Source: Rhizobium sp. L51/94 (GTDB lineage: Bacteria; Pseudomonadota; Alphaproteobacteria; Rhizobiales; Rhizobiaceae). Taken from it: a stretch of DNA of 64,000 bases. The DNA is taken from contig NZ_CP072141.1 of assembly GCF_019355555.1 (NCBI RefSeq), forward strand, positions 706,001-770,000, written 5' to 3'. The position numbers were made by a program, and so were the translations under genes. How positions within the stretch are numbered: position 1 is the stretch's first letter; each line of letters starts with the position of its first letter. Below are positions 37,299 through 45,884 of the stretch, piece by piece. The notes beneath the pieces were generated by a model. That model had not been told where the DNA came from, made no database searches, and worked only from the letters and a program-made list of their open reading frames with translations.

Positions 37299-39874
37299 TC
37301 GGCAGCGGCAATCGATTGCGGCACGTCGGCAGACGGAATGCGGCAGCGCACGATGGTTCCCTTGCCGGGCTGGCTGTCGATGGAAACTTGGCCGTTATGC
37401 AGGCTGACGAAACTTTCGACGATCGAGAGCCCCAGACCGGCGCCGCTGCGCTTTCCGCCCTTGCCGTTGGACGCGAAGCGTTTGAATACCGTTCCCATCA
37501 CATCTTCCGGGATGCCCGGGCCCTGATCGGCGACAGAAAACAGGAAGTCGGTGCCGTCACGATGGCATTTCAGCGAAATGACCGAGCCTTCGGGCGCAAA
37601 ATTGGCGGCATTGTTGAGAAGCTTCAGCAAAATCTGCTTCAGGCGCTGCTGGTCGGCAACGACGCTGCCAAGTTGTGCTGGAACAATGATTTCCAGCGTG
37701 ACGCCACTCTCCTGCAGCCTGTCCGCGATTTGCAGCGAGACGTCATCCAAAAGGTCATCGAGCAGGATGTTGCTGCAATTGAGCCGCATGATACCAGCAT
37801 CGACGGTCGCCAGATCGAGAATGTCGTTGACGAGCGTCAGCAGCACCGACGAAGATGTGGCGATATGGTCGATATACTCGGCCTGCCGCTCGCTTAGCGG
37901 TCCGATACCGGGCGTTTTCAGGAGGTCGGTGAAGCCGATGATGTTGGTCAGCGGCGAGCGCAGTTCGTAGGACACGTGCTGGACGAAGTCGTTCTTCAGT
38001 TCGTCTGCCTTGCGCAGCGCCTCGTTCTTTTCCGTCAAGGCGCGCTCGGCGCGGACGCTGTCCGTCATATTGACGAAAGTCAGCATCGTCTGGGCATTCG
38101 GCAGCGGTGTCACCGCATAATCGAGCACCAGCCCAGAGAATAGCTCGAGCGTCCCTTGCGAAGAAGGTCGCTCGTCGTTGAAGCTGGTAATCTGCTCCGC
38201 AAAGGATTTCCAGCCATCCGGCTTGTCATAGGAGGCAAGGCAGGCATCGGCCACCATGCGGATATGGGTCCCGGGCTTGGCTTCCGTCTCGCTGATGCCC
38301 CATAGCGCGCGGAACGCCGGGTTGGACAGCCGCATGCGACCGTCGGGCCCGAACACCGCCACACCTTCCGAAAGGTGGTCGATGGTCTCGCCCTGGACCT
38401 TGACGAGCGTATTGTAGCGTGTTTCGAGATCGACCTGCTCGGTGAGATTTTCGAACACCCAGGTGGCGCCACCCTGGGGATGCGCGGTCGCGAAAACGCG
38501 CAGGATCTGGCCGTTCGGCAGATGCCAGAGGTCGGATTGCGTATCCAGCGCCCGGTAGACGGAAAGCACACTTTCCTTCCAAGTCTTCCAGTTCAGCGGT
38601 TCCGGCAGCTTCTTGGCAGCGCGCAGCCGGTCCAGCAGTTCACTATTGTCGGGCTTCGATTCCAGGAACGAGATATCGAGTTCCCAGAGCTGCACGAAGG
38701 CCTGGTTGTAGAATTGCAGACGACGGTTACCGTCGAAGATGGCAACGGGTGTCGCCAGATGGTCGAGCGTCTCGGCATGGCTCTTCAGCGTGCGCTGTAG
38801 TTCGGCGCGGACAGCCTCGGTCTCCGACACGTCGATTGCCATGCCTGCCGAACCGCTGCGGGCGCGCACGTCGACTACGTCGAAAAATGTACGGTTGCCG
38901 CGGACGACAGTCGAAATCTTGTCGTGGAAAGGCGAGTCGGGTGTTGCGGAGGCGCGGATGCGTTCGCGGGCGATGGTGCTCAGGAACTCACGACCCTCGC
39001 GGATCGCTTCCTCCGGTGAAACAGCTTCCACGGCTTCGCCATAGGCATGATTGACCCATGTCAGCTTGCCGTCTGGATCGCGCTGCCAGACGGGAAGGTC
39101 GATGGCATCGAGCAGGTTCTGAAAGGCCGAGATCGACGTCAGCAATCGGTCCCGCTCGATCTTGATTTCAGCCAATTCGGCACGGAGGTTGTTCAGCGCG
39201 ACAAAGCGCACAAAAGCCCGCCCGCCGGAGATCCGGCCCTGCGCTTCGAGAATTTCGTCGCGGTTGGTCTCGACGACCATGTCGAAGCCTTGGCCGCTGC
39301 TGCGCAGCTTGTCGATCGCCTTGTCGAGATCGCCTGCCGACCATGATTTCATCCAGCGCCCGAATGCCAGAAACTCGTTGTCTTGCGGAGCGCCGGTTTC
39401 GACAGGAAGCTGACCCAGCAGTTCCGGCCGTGTGTTGGGCCCGTCCCAGATGACAATGCGGCGGTTCTTGTCGGCGATCAGTGCCTGATAGCGGGATATG
39501 CGCTGGTTGGCGTCCGACAGTGCCGTGCGGATCTCGCGGCTTTCGGTCTCTAGGTTGCCACGCTGGCGGACGAGCCATAGCGTCGACAACAGAGCGGCAG
39601 AGACGACGCCGATCACCACCGAGAAGGTGACCATTTCTGAGGATGTGAACAATCGGGCGGCTACCGGCATCTGCGCCTGGGCCAGCGCCGGGCCTGCGAG
39701 TGCAGCGATGGCCGTTCCGGAAGCAAGGAAGGATAATATGGCGACGAAGCGCGACGATTTACGCGGCGCGCGCTGGCGATTGTCATCAGCCGCCCTTGTT
39801 TCCTCTTGCCTTGGCAGGACTGGACCGCAGGGTCGCGCGTCAGCCTGCTCTGGCAGGCTTTCGTTCATTTCCAT
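37295..39874 (-). CDS. divL: DivL, PAS-domain pseudo-histidine kinase with Tyr H-box (CckA-CtrA pathway)
   Basis: Cell-cycle regulator that in Caulobacter binds DivK and controls CckA kinase activity upstream of CtrA. It has 859 aa from the ATG at 39874 (start uncertain; an ATG at 39964 is also open). Two hydrophobic segments (FVAILSFLASGTAIAALAG; MVTFSVVIGVVSAALL) are followed by a linker and PAS-like domains at about 247-345, 365-475 and 490-605. The H-box reads HVSYELRSPLTNI with Tyr636 where kinases have His, the DivL hallmark. The ATP domain is intact (LLNNAANFAP, DQGPGIP, RSGAGLGLSIV). It is promoter-proximal in the divL-tsaE/amgK-murU-addB-addA-trxA run. Confidence 0.93.
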   Translation of the reverse strand: MEMNESLPEQADARPCGPVLPRQEETRAADDNRQRAPRKSSRFVAILSFLASGTAIAALAGPALAQAQMPVAARLFTSSEMVTFSVVIGVVSAALLSTLWLVRQRGNLETESREIRTALSDANQRISRYQALIADKNRRIVIWDGPNTRPELLGQLPVETGAPQDNEFLAFGRWMKSWSAGDLDKAIDKLRSSGQGFDMVVETNRDEILEAQGRISGGRAFVRFVALNNLRAELAEIKIERDRLLTSISAFQNLLDAIDLPVWQRDPDGKLTWVNHAYGEAVEAVSPEEAIREGREFLSTIARERIRASATPDSPFHDKISTVVRGNRTFFDVVDVRARSGSAGMAIDVSETEAVRAELQRTLKSHAETLDHLATPVAIFDGNRRLQFYNQAFVQLWELDISFLESKPDNSELLDRLRAAKKLPEPLNWKTWKESVLSVYRALDTQSDLWHLPNGQILRVFATAHPQGGATWVFENLTEQVDLETRYNTLVKVQGETIDHLSEGVAVFGPDGRMRLSNPAFRALWGISETEAKPGTHIRMVADACLASYDKPDGWKSFAEQITSFNDERPSSQGTLELFSGLVLDYAVTPLPNAQTMLTFVNMTDSVRAERALTEKNEALRKADELKNDFVQHVSYELRSPLTNIIGFTDLLKTPGIGPLSERQAEYIDHIATSSSVLLTLVNDILDLATVDAGIMRLNCSNILLDDLLDDVSLQIADRLQESGVTLEIIVPAQLGSVVADQQRLKQILLKLLNNAANFAPEGSVISLKCHRDGTDFLFSVADQGPGIPEDVMGTVFKRFASNGKGGKRSGAGLGLSIVESFVSLHNGQVSIDSQPGKGTIVRCRIPSADVPQSIAAAE

Positions 39875-40011
39875 CAGCGGTCTGTCTCCGTCCTGTAATG
39901 TGCCGTATCTCGACAAGACATCCCAATTTCGCAGGGTCCCGAAGCTCGGTTCAATGCGAATCAAGTCCCAAAAGGATACAGTTTTAACGATTCCGCGAAA
40001 AGACTCCTGCC

Positions 40012-40047
40012 CAAAAAAGAAGCCGCAGCATTTGTCAATGCTGCGGC
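40012..40047 (-). terminator. Intrinsic terminator of ahcY
   Basis: GCCGCAGCATT (40022-40032) pairs with AATGCTGCGGC (40037-40047). On the minus strand the hairpin is followed by a T run (complement of AAAAAAG at 40013-40019). It separates ahcY from the divL start. Confidence 0.9.
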
Positions 40048-40077
40048 CACAAGATGTTGTGGATATAGAGGGTAAAA

Positions 40078-41478
40078 TTAGTACCTGTAGTGGTCAGCCT
40101 TGAAGGGGCCCTGAGCCGGGACGCCGATATAGGCAGCCTGCTCTGTCGAAAGTTCGGTCAGCTTGACGCCGAGCTTGGCGAGATGCAGGCGGGCGACCTT
40201 TTCGTCGAGGTGCTTCGGCAGAACGTAGACGTCGTTCTTGTACTCGCCAGGCTTGGTGAACAGTTCGATCTGGGCCAGCGTCTGGTTGGTGAACGATGCC
40301 GACATCACGAAGGAAGGATGGCCGGTGGCGTTACCGAGGTTCAGCAGGCGGCCTTCCGACAGCAGGATCATGCGGTTGCCCTTGGGGAACTCGATCATGT
40401 CGACCTGCGGCTTGATGTTCGTCCACTTCAGGTTCTTCAGCGAAGCGACCTGGATTTCGTTATCGAAATGGCCGATGTTGCCGACGATCGCCATGTCCTT
40501 CATCTCGCGCATGTGCTCGATGCGGATGACGTCCTTGTTGCCGGTGGTGGTGATGAAGATGTCGGCCGAAGAGACGACGTCTTCGAGCGTAACGACTTCA
40601 AAGCCATCCATAGCAGCCTGCAGGGCGCAGATCGGGTCGACTTCCGTGACCTTGACGCGAGCGCCGGCGCCGAGAAGCGAAGCGGCCGAACCCTTGCCGA
40701 CGTCACCGTAACCGCAGACAACGGCAACCTTGCCGGCCATCATCACGTCGGTACCGCGGCGGATGCCGTCGACCAGCGATTCCTTGCAACCGTACTTGTT
40801 GTCGAACTTCGACTTGGTGACGCTGTCGTTGACGTTGATCGCCGGGAAGGGCAGCAGGCCCTTCTGGCTGAGTTCGTAGAGGCGATGAACGCCTGTCGTG
40901 GTTTCTTCGGTAACGCCCTTGATGGCATCGCGCTGCTTGGTGAACCAGCCCGGCGAAGCGGCCATGCGCTTCTTGATCTGGGCCATGAGGATGACTTCCT
41001 CCTCGGAAGTCGGCGTCGAAAGTACATCTTCGCCGGCTTCGGCACGGGCGCCGAGAAGGATGTACATGGTGGCATCGCCGCCATCGTCGAGGATCATGTT
41101 GGAAAAGCCACCGTCGGCCCACTGGAAGATCCGGTCGGTGTAGGTCCAGTAGTCCTCAAGGGATTCACCCTTGATGGCGAAGACCGGAATGCCCGAGGCG
41201 GCAATCGCGGCGGCAGCATGGTCCTGGGTCGAGAAGATGTTGCAGGAAGCCCAGCGAACTTCCGCACCCAGCTTGACCAGGGTTTCGATCAGCACGGCCG
41301 TCTGGATGGTCATGTGAAGCGAACCGGTGATGCGCGCGCCCTTAAGCGGCTGCGTCGGGCCGAATTCCTCGCGGCAGGACATCAGTCCCGGCATTTCGGT
41401 TTCGGCAATATCGATTTCCTTGCGACCAAAGTCGGCAAGCGCGATATCGGCGACAACGTAGTCCTTGTCAGTGCTCAT
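40078..41478 (-). CDS. ahcY: AhcY (SahH), S-adenosylhomocysteine hydrolase
   Basis: NAD-dependent hydrolysis of S-adenosylhomocysteine to adenosine and homocysteine, clearing the inhibitor of methyltransferases. It has 466 aa, including the insertion typical of proteobacterial and eukaryotic enzymes. Motifs: [38 protein letters not shown], the NAD-binding [30 protein letters not shown] and C-terminal FKADHYRY. The ATG at 41478 lies 168 bp from the HPr gene stop; the gap contains a strong palindrome, likely a transcription-factor site. It has its own downstream terminator, so it is probably monocistronic. Confidence 0.98.
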   Translation of the reverse strand: MSTDKDYVVADIALADFGRKEIDIAETEMPGLMSCREEFGPTQPLKGARITGSLHMTIQTAVLIETLVKLGAEVRWASCNIFSTQDHAAAAIAASGIPVFAIKGESLEDYWTYTDRIFQWADGGFSNMILDDGGDATMYILLGARAEAGEDVLSTPTSEEEVILMAQIKKRMAASPGWFTKQRDAIKGVTEETTTGVHRLYELSQKGLLPFPAINVNDSVTKSKFDNKYGCKESLVDGIRRGTDVMMAGKVAVVCGYGDVGKGSAASLLGAGARVKVTEVDPICALQAAMDGFEVVTLEDVVSSADIFITTTGNKDVIRIEHMREMKDMAIVGNIGHFDNEIQVASLKNLKWTNIKPQVDMIEFPKGNRMILLSEGRLLNLGNATGHPSFVMSASFTNQTLAQIELFTKPGEYKNDVYVLPKHLDEKVARLHLAKLGVKLTELSTEQAAYIGVPAQGPFKADHYRY

Positions 41479-41608
41479 TGAATTCTCCAGCCTGGACAGG
41501 GCACCCGGACCACCGGCTTGCGGCGACGGAATGCGTGGGGGATTTTTGGGGCGCAGTCGCGCCGACAGTGACCCCGTCTAGCAGGCCGGACGGCAAAATG
41601 CAACCAGC

Positions 41609-41636
41609 ATATAAAGAAGTCTTTATGTCTTTATAT
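41609..41636 (-). promoter_or_regulatory. Nested palindrome, candidate operator of ahcY
   Basis: Inner dyad ATAAAGA (41611-41617), spacer AG, TCTTTAT (41620-41626), perfect. A second arm TCTTTATAT (41628-41636) pairs perfectly with ATATAAAGA (41609-41617), giving an outer dyad with 9-bp arms and a 10-bp spacer. It lies 131-158 bp upstream of the ahcY start. ArsR-family SahR regulators control SAH-cycle genes in Proteobacteria, so an ArsR-type operator is a reasonable guess, but I cannot confirm the match. Confidence 0.5.
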
Positions 41637-41646
41637 GATTTACGGT

Positions 41647-41922
41647 TTACATTTCCTCGCCAAATTTGTTGGCAATCAGGGCATCCAGGGCGTTAAGCGC
41701 TTCTTCCGCCTGGTTTCCGCTGGCGGTGACCAGCACGCTGCAGCCTGGGCTTGCAGCAAGCATCATAAGGCCCATGATCGAATTCCCCCCCACGGTAGTT
41801 CCATCCCTGGAGACCGTGATAGCGGCATCGAAGGCTTCGACGGTCTGGACGAATTTTGCCGAGGCGCGGGCATGCAGGCCACGTTTATTGATGATGAGCA
41901 GTTCGCGGGAATGCGATGTCAT
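41647..41922 (-). CDS. ptsH: HPr-family phosphocarrier protein of the regulatory PTS
   Basis: Small phosphocarrier that takes a phosphate from Enzyme I and can be phosphorylated on Ser by HprK. It has 91 aa. The phospho-His is in NKRGLHARASAKFV (H near 16) and the regulatory Ser in GGNSIMGLMMLAA. It is the last gene of chvI-chvG-hprK-EIIA-HPr, with a 19 bp gap after EIIA. No PTS sugar permease (EIIB/EIIC) is in the window, so it is probably part of a regulatory, not transporting, PTS that senses carbon or nitrogen state. Confidence 0.94.
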   Translation of the reverse strand: MTSHSRELLIINKRGLHARASAKFVQTVEAFDAAITVSRDGTTVGGNSIMGLMMLAASPGCSVLVTASGNQAEEALNALDALIANKFGEEM

Positions 41923-41941
41923 GGGCGAGATAGCCGTTCCG

Positions 41942-42343
41942 TCACTTGCCGCTCAAGACGCGGCTGGCCACATTGATATATTTCCGTCCGGCTTCCGATG
42001 CTTCGACCAGCGCCTTTTCCATATTGTTTTCGCCGCGCACGCCAGCCAGTTTTATCAGCATCGGGAGGTTGACGCCGGCAATGACTTCCGTATGGCCGCT
42101 GTTCATCACCGAGATCGCCAGGTTGGAGGGCGTGCCGCCAAACATATCTGTGAGGATGATCACTCCGTGGCCGTCATCGGCACCGGCGACGGCCTGGATG
42201 ATGTCCTGTCTCCGGCGATCCATATCGTCTTCCGGGCCGATGGAGACGGTTTCGATGAATTTCTGCGGACCAACGACATGCTCGACGGCATGACGAAACT
42301 CTTCAGCCAGCTTGCCATGTGTGACAAGCACAAGTCCGATCAT
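41942..42343 (-). CDS. PTS system EIIA component, mannose (EIIA-Man) type
   Basis: Cytosolic EIIA of the mannose superfamily without a permease partner. It has 133 aa. The phospho-His is at the N-terminus (IGLVLVTHGKLAEEF, H about 9), and the fold is completed by ILTDMFGGTPSNLAI. In rhizobia and Brucella such proteins act with HPr and HprK as a regulatory relay. It lies 154 bp after the hprK stop and 19 bp before the HPr gene. The EIIA may take phosphate from HPr and act on transcription or transport; the target is not visible here. Confidence 0.93.
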   Translation of the reverse strand: MIGLVLVTHGKLAEEFRHAVEHVVGPQKFIETVSIGPEDDMDRRRQDIIQAVAGADDGHGVIILTDMFGGTPSNLAISVMNSGHTEVIAGVNLPMLIKLAGVRGENNMEKALVEASEAGRKYINVASRVLSGK

Positions 42344-42497
42344 GATATTACTGCTCCCATCGCATAAGCAAACAGGTGGCCCTTATCGCAACGCAGCAAT
42401 CGCGTCCACCGGTGGGGGGACATCTTGGCCATGAAAAGCCGAAGTGCAAGCGTAAAATGCAGAGATTGGCCCTCATCCTTTGCTCGGGTTGCCGCCA

Positions 42498-42944
42498 TCA
42501 GAAGCACTGCGGATGCATCGCCATGATGATGGCAAGCGGATTGATACTTGTTTTTGAAAGGTGGATCGCCGGCAAAACAATGCCCTCGGACACCTCGATC
42601 TCGGCACCTTCAGGCGGAAGCCTTTCGGCGGTCGCAAGGTCGACAGGCAAGACTGCGAAATGCATCTGGTTGGAAAGGACGCTGCCGATCCGCAGGATCC
42701 CGGTGCCGCGGATCTCGATGAGCCCTGCGATGGACGGTGGACATTCAGCAACGACGCTGCCGTCGCGACGCGAGACAAGCACGCGATCGTCAGCTACCAG
42801 CGCCGACGACAGCCCCAACTGTCTGGCCGATGCGAGACAGGCAAAGGCGAGGGCCGATTTTCCGATGCCGGAGGGTCCGAGAAAGAGCAGCCCGGTCGCG
42901 CCGACCACGATAGCGGTGGCATGGATGTTGACCGCTACCTGCAT
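42498..42944 (-). CDS. hprK: HprK, short HPr kinase/phosphorylase
   Basis: Phosphorylates HPr on the regulatory Ser. It has 148 aa, only the kinase domain: the N-terminal domain of Firmicutes HprK is missing, as in other alphaproteobacteria. Walker A GPSGIGKSALAFA (about residues 23-35), SALVADDRVLV with the catalytic Asp pair and IEIRGTGI (family signature) are clear. The start MQVAVNIHATAIVVG overlaps chvG by 1 bp. A link between ChvG-ChvI envelope sensing and the PTS relay is suggested by the shared operon. The C-terminal tail is short (LAIIMAMHPQCF). Confidence 0.92.
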   Translation of the reverse strand: MQVAVNIHATAIVVGATGLLFLGPSGIGKSALAFACLASARQLGLSSALVADDRVLVSRRDGSVVAECPPSIAGLIEIRGTGILRIGSVLSNQMHFAVLPVDLATAERLPPEGAEIEVSEGIVLPAIHLSKTSINPLAIIMAMHPQCF

Positions 42945-44719
42945 CAGACGCTGGCCTCGGCGGGGAGGGACAGGATAAAGCGAGCGCCGCGCGATTTTCC
43001 GGTGTCGGCATCGATGATGTTTTCCGCCCTCAGCGAACCGCTGTGCGCCTCGGCAATCTGCCGGCTGATCGACAGGCCGAGCCCGGAATTCTGTCCAAAT
43101 CCTTCGGCTTCAGGTCTGTCTGTGTAGAAACGCTCGAAAATCCTGTCGATGTCTTCCGCCTGGATGCCGGGACCGTTGTCTTCGATGTGCACCAGGCAAC
43201 GTGTTCGCGTCCGTGACAGGCGCACGGCGATCTTGCCGCCGTCGGCTGGGACGAAGGACCTGGCATTTTCGATCAGGTTGGTGATGATCTGGCTGATGCG
43301 CAGTTCGTGGCCGTTGATGAGGAAGCGTGTTTTCGCGCCCGGCTTGCGGTCGACGACGTAGTCGATCTCCACGGCTTTCTTGCTGTGGCGTACCTGCTGC
43401 GACAGGTCGACCATGTCACGCAGCAGCACTTCCATGTCGATCTGCTCGGCATCGCTGCGCGCCAGTTCGGCATCCAGCCGCGATGCGTCGGAGATGTCGC
43501 TGATCAGTCGATCGAGCCGCCGGACATCGTGCTGGATGACATCCATCAACCGCTTCTTGGAATCGTCGTTGCGCGCGAGCGGCAGCGTTTCGACGGCGCT
43601 GCGCAGGGATGTCAGCGGGTTCTTCAGTTCGTGGCTGACATCGGCCGCAAAGCTTTCGATGGCATCGATGCGATCATAGAGGGCAGTCGTCATTTCCCTG
43701 AGCGCAATCGACAGATTGCCGATTTCGTCCTGGCGAGCGGAAAAATCAGGGATTTCCTCACGCACTTTCGAGCCTCTTCGCACCCGGATGGCCGCAGCCG
43801 ACAGCCGCCGCAGCGGATTGGCGATCGTCGATGACAACAGCAGCGACAGCGCCACATTGACCAGCGTCGCGACGCCGAAGACGCGCATGATAGCCAGTCG
43901 TTCTGCGTGAACGATCTTGTCGATATCGCCGGCCTGGGTGGACAGAAGCAGGACGCCAAGCACGGCGCGGGCGCGCTGCACAGGGACGGCGACGGAAACG
44001 ATCAGCTCGCCCTTTTCCGTGCTGCGGACAACTGCGCCCCGCACACCGGTGAGTGCGTTCATCACCTCGGGATAGATGGAACCGTCGCCGCCGGGGGCCT
44101 CCTTGTAGACCGGCAGGTTGGCCGGTTGCAGCATTTTGTTGAGAAGTCCGCTGAACCAGTCCGACCAGCTCTGGACTTCGTCGTCGACCGGCGGCAGATC
44201 GTAACGCAATACTTGCCCGCGCGAATAGAGATGACGCGAATCCAGCAGCAGGTTGGCATCGGCATCGAAAATGCGAGCCCGGGTGCGGGTCGGCGAAATA
44301 AGCCTCCGCAGCACCGGTGCTACCTTTTCCGGATCGATCGGGAACTCCAGGTCATCGTCGTTGGGCGCCGGCGTGATGCTCTGGCCGGCCTGCAACTCGA
44401 GTAGCTTTTCCGGATCGATGGTGATCGAGTTGGTGTCGACCGAGGCGGATGCGGAGACTGCGCCGGCGATGATTTCGCCTTGCGTCAAGAGGCTTTCGAC
44501 ACGGGCATCGATCAGGCCCTCGCGAAACTGGTTGAGATAGAGAATGCCGCCAACCAGCACGATGAGCGCCGCAAGGTTGAAGAACAGGATGCGGCGCGTG
44601 AGGCTGGAAAAAACGGCGTTGCCGAAAATGCGGCGGATCAGCGTGAACGGATGCGTCCAGCGGCTGCCGGCCTGTCCCTCCGCCTCTTCCGTATCCCTAT
44701 GCTGCACAAGCTGTGCCAC
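42944..44719 (-). CDS. chvG: ChvG (ExoS), acid/envelope-sensing histidine kinase
   Basis: Membrane sensor kinase that with ChvI controls exopolysaccharide, motility and host-interaction genes; in Sinorhizobium it is restrained by periplasmic ExoR. It has 591 aa. N-terminal anchor RILFFNLAALIVLVGGILYL (about residues 43-62); a periplasmic sensor of about 220 residues; second TM LAIMRVFGVATLVNVALSLLLSSTI; HAMP; then HisKA DVSHELKNPLTSLRSAVETL with a genuine His. The ATP-binding domain has IITNLIENARSFVPADG, DNGPGIQAED and GLGLSISRQI. It follows chvI by 77 bp and overlaps hprK by 1 bp. Confidence 0.95.
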   Translation of the reverse strand: MAQLVQHRDTEEAEGQAGSRWTHPFTLIRRIFGNAVFSSLTRRILFFNLAALIVLVGGILYLNQFREGLIDARVESLLTQGEIIAGAVSASASVDTNSITIDPEKLLELQAGQSITPAPNDDDLEFPIDPEKVAPVLRRLISPTRTRARIFDADANLLLDSRHLYSRGQVLRYDLPPVDDEVQSWSDWFSGLLNKMLQPANLPVYKEAPGGDGSIYPEVMNALTGVRGAVVRSTEKGELIVSVAVPVQRARAVLGVLLLSTQAGDIDKIVHAERLAIMRVFGVATLVNVALSLLLSSTIANPLRRLSAAAIRVRRGSKVREEIPDFSARQDEIGNLSIALREMTTALYDRIDAIESFAADVSHELKNPLTSLRSAVETLPLARNDDSKKRLMDVIQHDVRRLDRLISDISDASRLDAELARSDAEQIDMEVLLRDMVDLSQQVRHSKKAVEIDYVVDRKPGAKTRFLINGHELRISQIITNLIENARSFVPADGGKIAVRLSRTRTRCLVHIEDNGPGIQAEDIDRIFERFYTDRPEAEGFGQNSGLGLSISRQIAEAHSGSLRAENIIDADTGKSRGARFILSLPAEASV

Positions 44720-44796
44720 GCCGCGGCCCTTTCGAAGGGCGTGGCCGGTATTTCCGCCAGCTCACCCCATACGTATCCGCCATCGAAGCTTCAGCC

Positions 44797-45549
44797 TCAG
44801 GCAGCTTCGCGGAAGCGATATCCGACTCCGTAGAGCGTTTCAATCATATCGAAATCCGTATCGACCATCTTGAATTTCTTGCGCAGCCGCTTGATGTGGC
44901 TGTCGATCGTCCGGTCGTCGACATAGACCTGTTCGTCATAGGCAGCATCCATCAGTGCATCGCGACTTTTGACCACGCCGGGCCGCTGTGCAAGCGAGTG
45001 CAGGATCAAGAATTCCGTCACGGTCAGCGTGACCGGTTCACCCTTCCAGGTGCAGGTATGGCGTTCCTGGTCCATGACCAGCTGGCCGCGCTCGAGCGAG
45101 CGCGCCTGCAGCACGGCGCCGGCCTTCGGTGTGCCACCGCTATTACCGGCTGTCGCCGAAGCTTCGCGGTTGGAGGCGCGACGCAGGACCGCCTTGACGC
45201 GTTCCACGAGCAAGCGCTGCGAGAAAGGCTTGGTGATGAAGTCATCGGCGCCCATCTTCAACCCGAACAACTCATCGATTTCCTCGTCTTTCGAGGTGAG
45301 GAAGATGACCGGGATGTCGGATTTCTGACGAAGGCGACGAAGAAGCTCCATGCCGTCCATGCGCGGCATCTTGATATCGAAGATCGCCAGCTGCGGCGGC
45401 CGCGCCAGAAGCCCGTCAAGAGCGGAAGCCCCGTCCGTGTAGGTCTCGACCTTGTATCCTTCGGCTTCCAGAGCGATGGAGACCGAGGTGAGGATATTGC
45501 GGTCGTCGTCTACGAGCGCGATTGTCAGCATGCTGTTGGTCTCCGTCAT
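44797..45549 (-). CDS. chvI: ChvI, OmpR-family response regulator
   Basis: Receiver-plus-winged-helix regulator phosphorylated by ChvG. It has 250 aa from 45549. Receiver: [20 protein letters not shown] with the acidic pocket, phospho-Asp in [13 protein letters not shown], Thr/Lys switch in [13 protein letters not shown] and ITKPFSQ; C-terminal w[23 protein letters not shown] and [18 protein letters not shown]. Two starts have comparable ribosome-binding sites: ATG 45549 (GGGAG upstream) and ATG 45531 (ACGGAG upstream, giving [10 protein letters not shown] as in most homologues); the latter may be the real one. It opens the chvI-chvG-hprK-EIIA-HPr run and is divergent from pckA. Confidence 0.95.
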   Translation of the reverse strand: MTETNSMLTIALVDDDRNILTSVSIALEAEGYKVETYTDGASALDGLLARPPQLAIFDIKMPRMDGMELLRRLRQKSDIPVIFLTSKDEEIDELFGLKMGADDFITKPFSQRLLVERVKAVLRRASNREASATAGNSGGTPKAGAVLQARSLERGQLVMDQERHTCTWKGEPVTLTVTEFLILHSLAQRPGVVKSRDALMDAAYDEQVYVDDRTIDSHIKRLRKKFKMVDTDFDMIETLYGVGYRFREAA

Positions 45550-45736
45550 CTAAGCGCATCTCCCGGAATTGGACCCCGACCCAGGCGGTCTGCCGAATTG
45601 ATCGGCCTCAACCAGGCGCGCTTATGGAGGATAAAGGTGGAACAAATTGTGGCAAAGATAAAGGGTCGATATTTTCGAGGACATTCTCGGGTACCAAAAG
45701 TTGTGGCGATAAAATTACCAAACGACAAAATTCAAA

Positions 45737-45768
45737 CGATTTAAATAATGTGACAGAAATTTAAATCG
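45737..45768. promoter_or_regulatory. Perfect inverted repeat in the AT-rich chvI-pckA intergenic region
   Basis: CGATTTAAAT (45737-45746) and ATTTAAATCG (45759-45768) are perfect 10-bp arms with a 12-bp spacer; CGATTAAAT (45767-45775) partly repeats the motif. The 335 bp between chvI and pckA (45550-45884) is otherwise gene-free and very AT-rich around 45720-45810. Likely a regulator site for pckA and/or chvI; candidates include a LacI-family PckR-type or ChvI itself, but neither match can be tested here. Confidence 0.5.
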
Positions 45769-45884
45769 ATTAAATATTTGAAAACATTGATCTTTTAAGA
45801 TTTTTCTCTCTTGCGCCTCCAAGTTTTTGCTCTTAAGGCTGTCATCATTCAATGGCGATTGCCGGAACAGGGGATGAAATGGCG

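Noticed and set aside
37972..37983. CACGTG core within divL as parS
   Set aside because: Flanks (GGACACGTGCTG) do not fit the palindrome beyond the hexamer.
40090..41481. 463-codon plus-strand open frame across ahcY
   Set aside because: Mirror frame of ahcY, typical of high-GC DNA; no start context or similarity.
41479..41646. SAH or SAM riboswitch before ahcY
   Set aside because: I see a DNA palindrome but no recognisable pseudoknot or stem pattern of those riboswitch classes; the terminator-like elements are absent.
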